DNA of 64,000 nt from Amylostereum areolatum (taxonomy: Eukaryota > Basidiomycota > Agaricomycetes > Russulales > Stereaceae). Each line of letters opens with the position of its first letter. The first letter of the stretch is position 1. Below the pieces are notes generated by a model. That model was given only the letters and a program-made list of their open reading frames with translations, was not told the origin of the DNA and did no database searches. The stretch is taken from NCBI GenBank assembly GCA_012932865.1, contig SAXG01000019.1, positions 372,001 to 436,000 on the forward strand. The letters run 5' to 3'. Both the position numbers and the translations under genes were made by a program. Shown here in pieces: positions 10,031 through 19,105 of this stretch.

Positions 10031-13000
10031 ATGTACACGGCATCTGAAGCCCAAGTTTCTGTCTCTCGCTCATCTGGTTTTGTGGCGCCTCGGTGGCCTG
10101 GTTCTCGTTTACATATGCGCATTGTTGATTCGGACTGTACTACTACGGGGGATATCCCCATTATGACTTCTCTTACGGACTCTATCGGTACGGGCACACG
10201 TCCCGTTGTTATTTTAGATACTCAGGCTTCGATTTGTGAGCCTTCGGCTTTGGATATGGCTTCGGTTTCGGCTTCAGTTTTGGATACGGCTTTGGATACA
10301 GACTCGGTTTTGGATATGGACCCTGTGAAGTCAGGGACAACGCCGTGCGATGGAAGGGGCACGGCGCCCAAATCATGTTATATGGCACCTGGAACGGCTC
10401 AATGGACGCTTCGTCGCTTAAGGGAAGACAAACCCGAAAGTGCGATTGCAATCCTTCGCATCTGGACACACCACCGACGCCGTGACGAGGCTACTTATGA
10501 AGCCATCAAGGAAATAACTGGCATGGGAGACGAGTTAGCATGTCAAGCTCTACTAGAGCTCGCCACTCCCATGCAGTTCATACGCTCCTCCAGCGCCAAG
10601 GAACAAACGGTCATTCCCACACAACTGGTGGTAAATTCCAAGCGCATTGTCAAAGCTCTCGCACTCCTGGACAGTGGTTGCACTGGCTCGTGTATCAACA
10701 CGAAGTTTGTACAGGAAAATCACATCCCCACGCGACGGACTGCTCGCCCAATCCCAGTACGAAATGCAGACGGCACTCTCAACACAGGAGGTCCCATCAC
10801 GGAATATGTCACACTTCGCCTAAATATTCAAGACCATGAAGAAAACATTGACCTGGCGGTCTCCAATCTAGGAGATACGGACCTTTTCATTGGACATGAG
10901 TGGCTAAAGAAGCACAACCCTCACATCGACTGGAAATCCGGGTCAATTGAATTCGACCGATGCCCTATCAGCTGCTCTCGTCCCCCTCCCCTCCTCAATA
11001 TCGATGATGATGAAGAGGAGGAGGAAGAGCCAGTCCACATGGAAAAAGACGAGCAGCTGTTTGCCTTCGACTGGGATGGCTACAAAGCGACATACCACAT
11101 CCGGACCCATGCATCGGACATTGCAATTGAAGAGCACGCTAAGAAAAAGGAACAGACCTTCTCTGAGCGAGTCCCAACGGCGTACCACGAATTCAAGGAC
11201 ATCTTTGACAAAGACGACTTCGACAAGCTCCCTGAGCGACGCCCATGGGACCACGCCATTGAGCTCACTCCTAACTTCAAACCGGTCGATTGCAAAGTTT
11301 ACCCCCTCACATTGGACGAGCAGAAGCAACTGGACGCCTTTTTGGAAGAGAACCTGAGATCTGGCCGGATCCAACCATCCAAATCACCCATGGCCTCCCC
11401 ATTCTTCTTCATCAAGAAAAAAGATGGCTCGCTACGTCCTGTGCAGGACTATCGAAAGCTCAATGAGATGACAATAAAGAACCGTTACCCGCTCCCGCTC
11501 ATCCAAGAGTTGGTTGACAAACTTAAAGGAGCACGGCACTTTACCAAGCTCGATGTCCGATGGGGGTACAACAATGTTCGGATTAAAGAAGGGGACGAGT
11601 GGAAAGCTGCATTCCGCACGAACAAAGGTCTCTACGAGCCTACGGTCATGTTCTTCGGACTCACCAACTCCCCGTCTACGTTCCAAGCCATGATGAATGA
11701 CCTGTTCAAAGACTTGATCCATCAAGGAGTCGTGGTCGTTTATTTGGATGACATCCTCATCTTCACACATACACTAGAAGAACATCGTCGGATAGTCAAG
11801 GAGGTCCTTCGGATCCTGCGAGAAAACAAACTCTATCTGAAGCCAGAAAAGTGCGAGTTTGAGAAGGCAGAAATCGAATACCTGGGCATGATTGTCGGCG
11901 GAGGAAGGGTTCGCATGGATCCAGCAAAGGTCGCGGCAATCACCAATTGGCCAGCCCCCAAAACGAAGAAACAACTTCAATCGTTTTTGGGCTTTTGCAA
12001 CTTCTACCGTCGCTTTATCAAGGACTTCAGCGGCATTGCTCACCCAATGACTAAACTCACTGGGAAGACGGAATGGGTCTGGGACACCCCACAGCAGGAG
12101 GCTTTTGAGGAACTCAAGCGACGTATAACATCACAGCCAGTTCTAGCAATCCCTACAGACGATGGGCAGTTCCGTGTCGAGGCGGACTCCTCTGACTATG
12201 CCACAGGCGCGGTACTTTCGCAACAACAGGACAATGGCAAATGGCACCCAGTCGCCTTCCTCTCAAAGTCCCTCAGCGAAGCTGAGAGGAACTATGAGAT
12301 TTATGACAAGGAATTACTGGCCATCATGACGGCACTAGAGGAATGGAGACAATACCTCATGGGGGCACGACAGGAGTTTGAAATCTGGTCGGATCATCGC
12401 AATCTCACGTACTTCCGCAAGGCGCAGAAGCTAAATCGGAGACAAGCACGATGGTTAACGGAGCTACAAGAGTATCATTGTACGCTACTCCACAAACCTG
12501 GCAAAACAATGGGCAAACCCGATGCTATTTCCCGACTAGCGGGCCTTGAGAAGGGGGAGAAAGACAATGAAAACATCGTCCTCCTGAAACCAGAACTCTT
12601 TCGCGCCCTCAACCATGCAGGAATAGTAACCAACGGACCTGACAATACCTTCATTGAGCGGATTCAAGAGGCTACCTTACTCCGAGACCATGCAGTAGAA
12701 CGCGCCTTAGCACTCAAAGTAAAGGGATGGCTGGAACATGCAGATGGAACGGTCACCTGGCAACACAGACTCTATGTCCCAAGAGACAAAGGACTCCGTG
12801 CAGACATCATCCAGGCTCACCATGACGGCCCGCTTGTCGGTCATCCAGGACGATACAAGACCCACGAGCTCATCACGCGCAACTACTGGTGGCCTGCCAT
12901 TAGAGATGACGTCCGAAAATATGTTGAAGGATGTGAGACCTGCCAACGTACCAAGATTAGACACGATCGTATTGCCGCTCCACTCCACCCACATGACCCG

Positions 13001-14191
13001 CCACAAGCACCTTGGGAGCACGTATCCATTGACTTCGTCATGCCACTCCCGGTCTCGGATGGAAAAGACGCCATCTGCAATGTGAACTGCATGGGTACCA
13101 AGCAGGTTGTATTCTGGGCCACGACCAAAGACCTAACAGAGGACGAACTCGCCTTCGAGTACCTACGCGAGGTGGTCCCCCATCATGGAATTCCTAGAAA
13201 GATCGTCAGTGACCGCGGCAGCGTCTTTGTCTCCAAGTTCACCACGGCATTGTTCCAATTGCTAGGCATTGAAGGGAACCCGTCCACGGCGTATCACCCT
13301 CAGACGGATGGACAGACCGAACGCTCCAACATGACCATGGAAAACTACCTTCGCATCTTCGTCAATCAGCGACAAGACAATTGGACACGTTACCTCCCAC
13401 TTGCCATGACTGCGCTCAACAACATGGTCCATAGTTCGATTGGGATGTCTCCCAACTTTGCCAACTATGGTCGGGAACTCTACCTGGGGACAAACCCTCG
13501 ACGTGAGACAGACAACCCATCGGCGAACGAGTTTGCACAACGCATGCGAGACATCTATGAGGAAGCCCGCTCTGCGCTAAAGGCAGCACAGGACGATCAA
13601 AAGCGCTTTTACGATCGCAAGAAGGACGAACCAATAGATTACAAAATTGGCGACTTCGTCTGGCTGGAAGCCAAGACTAGAGATGGCCAAACTGTAATCA
13701 AAACGGCACGTCCTATGCAAAAGCTAGATGACAAGCGCTTTGGTCCTTTCGAAATCCTGGAGAAAGTTGGAGCATCGGCTTACAAGCTTCGCCTCCCTAC
13801 ATCCTGGTCACGAAAACATCCGGTCTTCAACGAGTCCCTCCTATCTCCACACAACGGTCCCGCCTTTGACAACCAGAAAACACCTGCACCTCCACCCCCA
13901 GAGTTAGTCCAAGGAGAGGAAGTCTATGAGGTTGAAAAGATTATAGACTCCAAGAAAGTTGGTCGCGGCTTCAAGTACCTTGTCAAATGGAAAGGCTACC
14001 CAGACAATGACAATACTTGGGAACCTCTTGCCAATCTCCAGAATGCCAAGAAACGTATTGACGACTTCCACCGCGAGCACCCAGGTGCCCCGAAACCTGC
14101 ACGCCTTAATCGTTGGGAACTCCTGGCGGAAGAGGAAGCTGGATCTGATTGCGACGAGGACGTCGAATCTAAGGAAGGGGTGATGTCATGA
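10031..14191 (+). CDS. pol: Gypsy Pol polyprotein with chromodomain
   Basis: About 1386 residues counted from the first ATG (10031), probably made as a -1 fusion to Gag. In order it has: an Asp/Ser-rich N-terminal stretch with degenerate Leu-Asp repeats; an aspartic protease (LLDSGCTGSC, about residue 214); RT with YLDDILIF (about 571); RNase H (EADSSDYATGAVLS, about 716; SDHRNLTYF); an integrase HHCC finger (GHPGRYKTHEL, CETCQRTK, about 930-975); and a DDE core with D in SIDFV (about 1001), D in SDRGS (about 1060) and E in TERSNM (about 1096). The chromodomain (VEKIIDSK... YLVKWKGYP) is at about 1298-1353. The stop codon lies inside the 3' LTR, so the GVMS end overlaps LTR bases. No break was seen. 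Chromodomains of this class direct integration to modified chromatin. Confidence 0.96.
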   Translation: MYTASEAQVSVSRSSGFVAPRWPGSRLHMRIVDSDCTTTGDIPIMTSLTDSIGTGTRPVVILDTQASICEPSALDMASVSASVLDTALDTDSVLDMDPVKSGTTPCDGRGTAPKSCYMAPGTAQWTLRRLREDKPESAIAILRIWTHHRRRDEATYEAIKEITGMGDELACQALLELATPMQFIRSSSAKEQTVIPTQLVVNSKRIVKALALLDSGCTGSCINTKFVQENHIPTRRTARPIPVRNADGTLNTGGPITEYVTLRLNIQDHEENIDLAVSNLGDTDLFIGHEWLKKHNPHIDWKSGSIEFDRCPISCSRPPPLLNIDDDEEEEEEPVHMEKDEQLFAFDWDGYKATYHIRTHASDIAIEEHAKKKEQTFSERVPTAYHEFKDIFDKDDFDKLPERRPWDHAIELTPNFKPVDCKVYPLTLDEQKQLDAFLEENLRSGRIQPSKSPMASPFFFIKKKDGSLRPVQDYRKLNEMTIKNRYPLPLIQELVDKLKGARHFTKLDVRWGYNNVRIKEGDEWKAAFRTNKGLYEPTVMFFGLTNSPSTFQAMMNDLFKDLIHQGVVVVYLDDILIFTHTLEEHRRIVKEVLRILRENKLYLKPEKCEFEKAEIEYLGMIVGGGRVRMDPAKVAAITNWPAPKTKKQLQSFLGFCNFYRRFIKDFSGIAHPMTKLTGKTEWVWDTPQQEAFEELKRRITSQPVLAIPTDDGQFRVEADSSDYATGAVLSQQQDNGKWHPVAFLSKSLSEAERNYEIYDKELLAIMTALEEWRQYLMGARQEFEIWSDHRNLTYFRKAQKLNRRQARWLTELQEYHCTLLHKPGKTMGKPDAISRLAGLEKGEKDNENIVLLKPELFRALNHAGIVTNGPDNTFIERIQEATLLRDHAVERALALKVKGWLEHADGTVTWQHRLYVPRDKGLRADIIQAHHDGPLVGHPGRYKTHELITRNYWWPAIRDDVRKYVEGCETCQRTKIRHDRIAAPLHPHDPPQAPWEHVSIDFVMPLPVSDGKDAICNVNCMGTKQVVFWATTKDLTEDELAFEYLREVVPHHGIPRKIVSDRGSVFVSKFTTALFQLLGIEGNPSTAYHPQTDGQTERSNMTMENYLRIFVNQRQDNWTRYLPLAMTALNNMVHSSIGMSPNFANYGRELYLGTNPRRETDNPSANEFAQRMRDIYEEARSALKAAQDDQKRFYDRKKDEPIDYKIGDFVWLEAKTRDGQTVIKTARPMQKLDDKRFGPFEILEKVGASAYKLRLPTSWSRKHPVFNESLLSPHNGPAFDNQKTPAPPPPELVQGEEVYEVEKIIDSKKVGRGFKYLVKWKGYPDNDNTWEPLANLQNAKKRIDDFHREHPGAPKPARLNRWELLAEEEAGSDCDEDVESKEGVMS

Positions 14192-14642
14192 ACGGTCTAT
14201 AATTTTCTTTTTTACTTTACATCGGTTACACGCTTTAGGACTTATTGGCTTATCACCGGTCCGGCTCCACTTCGGCCCGGACCCGGTTCATCTATATCCC
14301 ACCCGGGCCCACGTGACTCATCTCGGCCCGGGTCTGACTCCTTCCCCTTGACTCATGCTGTACAATACTGACTCATGCTGTGCTCTTTTACATACGACTG
14401 CTTACTTATACTAGGTCTGCTTACTGATCGCCGTGTATCGGTTGCTTACCTAAGTCTCTCTCCTCTTGTGTATATAAGGCTCGCTCTCGCTGTACATATC
14501 CCTTATCTCGAGCTAGTCAATTCTACCGACTTTGCTTGCTTTCCCTCGTCTGTCGCCGTGTCTGATCGGCTCCCCTCTGTCGTCCTCATCTTCTAGTCAG
14601 CTGTGTCGTAACTTGGTGCTGTCGCACTAGTCGTTGCTGACA
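14184..14642 (+). repeat. 3' LTR of the intact gypsy element
   Basis: 459 bp, reads identical to 7125-7583. The purine tract AAGGAAGGGGTGA (14171-14183) just upstream is the likely polypurine primer. The target duplication TGAAC follows at 14643-14647. Confidence 0.93.
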
Positions 14643-14647
14643 TGAAC

Positions 14648-14656
14648 TCACTAACA
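14648..14656 (+). repeat. Copia 3' LTR, piece 3 of 3 (proposed end)
   Basis: TCACTAACA follows the gypsy target duplication. Ending the copia LTR at TAACA pairs with its TGTTG start and gives an LTR of 273 bp once both insertions and one copy of each duplication are removed. This boundary is inferred from end symmetry only. Confidence 0.45.
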
Positions 14657-14842
14657 TCGAGTACCAGTCTGGGTCGAGGGTAAGCTGTGTATTGAATTTT
14701 AACACAAAGTGCCCCAGCTGATATCATTTGGAGGGTGAACAGGGTGACGGCAGTACATGGCAGTGTGGACTCTTCATCTGGCCTAGATCTGGAGGCTTTA
14801 TTGGGAGGATCTGGTGTGGTCTTGTATCACCGAAGGGGCTCA

Positions 14843-15541
14843 ATGGACATTATCAAACACCGCGAACAACAACAAGAATTATGAGGATGGCAAGTCCACC
14901 ATTTACCCAGTAATTCGGTTTATTTCTCGCATGTGTCGCCGGCAGTGGTGACCGATATAGACCTGCGCGTAGGCGACGCGTTAGACAAGGTGCAGAAATT
15001 CGTGGAGGATACAGATCGCCTTCCGGAAGGATGGGAGATGTGGATCCGGGTGTCAGCAGACATAAACAGGTTCTTCGCTCCGGAATGCCTGTGGATCAAC
15101 CACAGTAAGCGTGAAGTATCAACCGTGATACCTCAGCCACTCCTCGACAGCCCTTTCGTAGATGTTGCACACAATCAATCCCGTGAGTCGTGACTCTTTT
15201 GATGTTCGAATTTGTCCTCGTTACTAGCGATACCACAAGGCGTCGAAATGGCCCACAAATACTGGTCTTTTGTCGAGTCGCACCCACTGCATATCTCCCT
15301 TCCAGACTGTGCACACATGGATGCGACGGGAATACTGTGCCAGTGGCTATCAAGTCATGGCCAATCATTGCCCTTCACTCAAGACAAATGCCTGGAACTG
15401 ATCAACGTACTTGCCTCGTACAATGGTGCGCTTTTTGTGCACTCTGACGACATCCAACTTTCGATCATCCCACATGACAGGTTTGTCAAATTCTACCCCG
15501 CATGCGCGCATAATCGCAAGGATCTTCCTCAGGAACTGTAA
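14843..15541 (+). pseudogene. WW-like family gene, copy A, with nonsense codon
   Basis: It belongs to a family present five times in this window, marked by a VTDIDLR block, a PPPEGWELWL-like block, a WINHxxREVST block and a following exon with YWSFVExHPxH and FTQDxC. Exon 1 (about 14843-15182) holds YFSHVSPAVVTDIDLR, LPEGWEMWIR and CLWINHSKREVSTV. A 45-bp intron (15183-15227) leads to exon 2 with HKYWSFVESHPLHISLP and LPFTQDKC. The frame upstream carries TGA at 14882-14884 where the family has ELRGW, that is EL-stop-GW, best explained by CGA to TGA. Translation could restart downstream, but no good ATG precedes the YFSHV block. A possible last exon near 15620-15770 was not resolved. Function unknown; the first block resembles a degenerate WW domain. 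Confidence 0.65.
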
Positions 15542-15544
15542 GTT

Positions 15545-16940
15545 CTGAACTCAGTTTTCATATCGACTTCTTCCCCATTTCTACACCGTGATTCGGTCAA
15601 TGACACTTATTGTTTCGCATAGGCAACGCAACCATGGGATGTGTGAAGGACGGCGCATCTCGGGGGCCTGGGACGGACGAAGCCGTCTGGAAACCAGGAC
15701 GAAGGTCCATCAAGTTGGTCGCGGTCGTGCTGGTGAGCTGTTCACCTTCGCGAGACTTGGTGCATGATGCCCATATTCATCATCATACGATGCACAGATG
15801 AGTGCGATCATCTTCGTCATTCTTTCTTCTGTTTCATAAGCTGGAATCAAGTCTAGTAGTGTGCATGTTCTATGCCGGCGTATCTCTTACTAGTAAAGGA
15901 CATATTAATACCATACCTAAGGACCTTTCGTCACGACTCGGAGTTATCATGAGGGTGACCGTTTTCTACTCACCCAGATAAGAGGCGAGCGTAGAGGTGA
16001 CGTCTCGGTGAGGGAGCCACGGTGGTGCAGAGTGGCGCGGGCAGCGTGAGTCTAAACGTCTACATAAGCGGCTGTGTGTCAAGCGGACTGGGAACGAGTC
16101 TACGAAACGATGTCCTAAGGTAGACGACGGCCAAACTCCACTACATCACGTGGTCTACATTGTCACGAACCACCGAAAAGCGTTACATTTGAGAATACAG
16201 ACTCCTTGAAAGCAGAGTGAGCCAAATGAAAAAGACCAAACCCACGAGTATGATTTTAGAAAAGGTTTGGTCTTTCCCATTTAGCCAGAAGTTGAATGAG
16301 CATGCTTGAATTCGAGGAGAACTGTCTGGATGAAGCCGAAAAATAAACTAGAATTACGGTGCCGCTGAACGGCGCGTCGTGGCAGTCCTCGAGTCCTATC
16401 CCGGTGCCCTCCTCCTATCTCAGCCCCCCAGAAGCACTTGCTTTCATCCTTCCCGTCCCATCTATCCATCATCATGGGTACCAAACGTGCCCGGGCATTC
16501 ACCACCATCCAAAATTTTCCTTGGTGGCCAAACGGCGTCGGGATCATGATAGTCCCGACGCGGGAGAGGGCTCGTTACGCGTTAAGTCCTTTGATGGGAC
16601 TTATACATCACGGTCACTGCTCTGTCACCGGGTCGTCACGTAGTGTCACAAGTGGTGGTGTTTGGCCGTCGTCTACCTTATGATGTCGCAGGATGTCGCT
16701 GAGCTTTCTTGAAATTCTCCGTTTCCCCAAGTTTCCCTTCTTCCCGTTTGGGTTTTCCCATCCATCAACCACGCATACCGCCATTTTTTCTACACGTCCC
16801 TCCGTAATTTCACCAAGACATAGCCGAAGTGGGCTCAGCAAGCTTGGCCAGTCAACAACGTCACAGTGACCCCAGGTCGGATGCTTTCTGCGGAACCAGT
16901 ACTTATAGGTACGTCGTACAGGCATTTACTTCCTCCCTAT
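15545..16940. other. Intergenic stretch, no recognised gene
   Basis: Open frames here are short, overlap on both strands and match nothing I recognise. The one structured feature is a hairpin at 16221-16285. Confidence 0.5.
16221..16285. repeat. Long hairpin
   Basis: Arms of about 22 bp (16221-16242 and 16264-16285) built on GACCAAACC/GGTTTGGTC, with about three mismatches, flank a 21-base A/T-rich loop. It could form a stable RNA stem or be a small inverted-repeat relic. No gene ends convincingly at it. Confidence 0.55.
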
Positions 16941-16945
16941 GGCGC

Positions 16946-18446
16946 GCTGATGGACGTTCCCTGGTCAGGTAAACTGCGTATGATGACAGTCTGGGCATTG
17001 TATCACGAACGAGAGCAGACTAGGGTGGAAAGTCGGAAGGACGACATGGACAAACTCGTCCGATCCCTGTGCGTTTCTCGGCGTGTTTCCTCTTTTTTTT
17101 GTCCTGACATGCTTCAGCTCCGGTATCTCTTTTGCTGTCACCTCAGCGTTTCTCGTCGCAACAAATCCCAGTACGATGACGACCAAATTTCCACGAAGCT
17201 CTTCGTTCGCGTCGCGCGACGTTATTTCATACCTCCTCTCGAAAACGTTCCCAATACCGCAACGGTTGGTCCCACCCCCGAGGAAGGCTCATCTTCGAGC
17301 ATTTCTATCCGGATTAACGGTTTATGACTCTCCCACTTCAACCATCACAACATCCATGCAAGCTTCCCAAGACATGGTCCAGCGCACACACCCAACCAGC
17401 GTGGTCACCCGAACTTCATCGAATGTACACCACGCTCAGGCCTCCTCGATGGCGCAGGGACTTCCATCGCCTTGATTGACGACTACTTCCTGTCGTTCTC
17501 CAACCCACCCTTGTCCCATTTGGTAGTCAAGACACGGGGATCGTCGTCACGATCTCCACGCTCGTTCACCATTTTCCCAACCTCACCATCACCATACCGC
17601 GCTCCTCTACCAGGCGCCGTCAGGGACGTCGTGTTCACAATCCATCCCCACGCCAGCAACGCCCGCTCATAACCGATGGTGGTGACCGATATCCTCCTCA
17701 CCCTCATATCGAATATCTGCGACTCCGACCGCGACCTCGCGGAGCCAGCCTCACAACGTTCCTCCACGACCCCGTCCAGGATGAACGCTTATGAAGAGAC
17801 CAATTGTTCCGTCAACGCGCCTCAAGAACAAGATATGGTTCATGCTTCCATAACTCCTGTACGCGTGGACAGATTCCATCCACGGCCCGGCACTCGTGAA
17901 GTCACACCTTTCCTCGAGCGTAATACGAAGGTGGAGAACCGGGCCAAAGCGTGCTTAGGGCGCCCTAGCGTTCGTCGTCGTCGTCGGGCAAGGACACTTG
18001 ATTACAAGAGATCACGGGCAAGCACATATACGCCGCGTTGGAGACTTCATGGCGGCGTTGGGGCACCTCGCAGACGACGTTCAACCCTTTTCCTGAAAAT
18101 GGGAGGTGTCGTATACGCAAAATCTCCTTGTGGGTTCATCCTCGGAACCCATGTCGCCCTCGAGACCGTGGAGCCCCCGCTGGATTCCAACGCCCCCTTC
18201 CCAAGCAGTTTCGACCTAACGCGCAAGATTGTCCAGGATCCGCGACTGAATGCCATGGAGATTCCGGGCAATCTGCTTTGGGTGCTCAAGAAGGGTCTCG
18301 AGGGGTGCGACGACGACGAAGACGCGCCGGCCTTCCATCGGGCGGCAGAGTTGGGGAGGTCGGTGGAGGACGTATATTGCGTTTTCTGCTTCACGGTCGA
18401 CATAGCGTCAGCGCTCGTGGACTCGCGTCAGCTTGCAAGACCTTGA
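16946..18446 (+). pseudogene. Decayed DUF6535 membrane-protein gene
   Basis: The segment parallels the intact DUF6535 gene at 26763. The N-terminal block VWALYHEREQTRVESRKDD matches VWTSYLTHADELDKARVENW in the intact copy. SSGISFAVTSAFLVAT then appears in a second frame and STKLFVRVARR...LENVPNTATVG in a third, so there is at least one frameshift near 17160. The long transmembrane part is scrambled or missing around 17330-17680. A C-terminal block (SVEDVYCVFCFTVDIASALVD, about 18355-18420) parallels RVKDAYRVFQLTVDMTRVFLE. The order of blocks is kept, which supports one ancestral gene rather than chance frames. No intact product is possible. Confidence 0.65.
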
Positions 18447-19105
18447 GCGGGCGGATAAAGGCGGATTCGATGCTATGGTGGTCCTCGAGGACTGGGACGA
18501 CGTGGGCGACTGCGATGGCAAGGAGCCGAGGACAGGGTTGGGAACATCGTTGCGCCCGTGCTGCTGTCAGCGCTAGCAACGTCGGGAAGCGGCGCGGAAC
18601 ATGTCTTCTTCGTCCGAACAAAGAGGTCATTTCGGAGCAGGGTGGGAACACGGCGGTGGAGGCGGAGACAGAAGTCGGGATGTGCATGTCGTCCACGTCG
18701 AGAAGTGATGGGTATTCGAGTCCTTCAACGGGAGTAGTGCCAGGTGGTTTACATTTCTTGACTTTTAATCTTTGGATCTGTCGTAATGGATACAACGTTG
18801 TACTATAGTTCATGTTGTGCTTTGCGATGCGATTGTCATTTGCGATGGCGGAATCCCTGCAAGATCTGCTTTCATTGGATCGATAAGTGTACCGTAGCCC
18901 GTGTGCACAGGTAACGGCACAGGCTCAGCGCTCAGCCGCCATTGTTTTAATTTAGATTTCGGAGCGCCGCGTCAACCACGTGCTAAGAATTGGGCTGTGT
19001 CCTCGACTCCTCGTCGACGGTCGCCCTCGCCTCGTGTACTTAGTTGTCGTCCTCATACTCTATCGTTCGACGTCTGCATTACCCATCCACTCTCACCAAG
19101 ATATC

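Larger units (their letters stand above)
7125..14642 (+). mobile_element. Near-intact Ty3/gypsy chromovirus
   Basis: A 7518-bp element with 459-bp LTRs (7125-7583 and 14184-14642) that read as identical. Its ends are TGTCA and TGACA and its 5-bp target duplication is TGAAC (7120-7124 and 14643-14647). Gag and Pol lie in different frames joined at a slippery heptamer. Pol has protease, RT, RNase H, integrase and chromodomain with their catalytic residues. Identical LTRs imply a very recent insertion. The one obvious lesion is an in-frame TAA (8454-8456) inside what otherwise reads as a single long gag frame. Confidence 0.96.
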
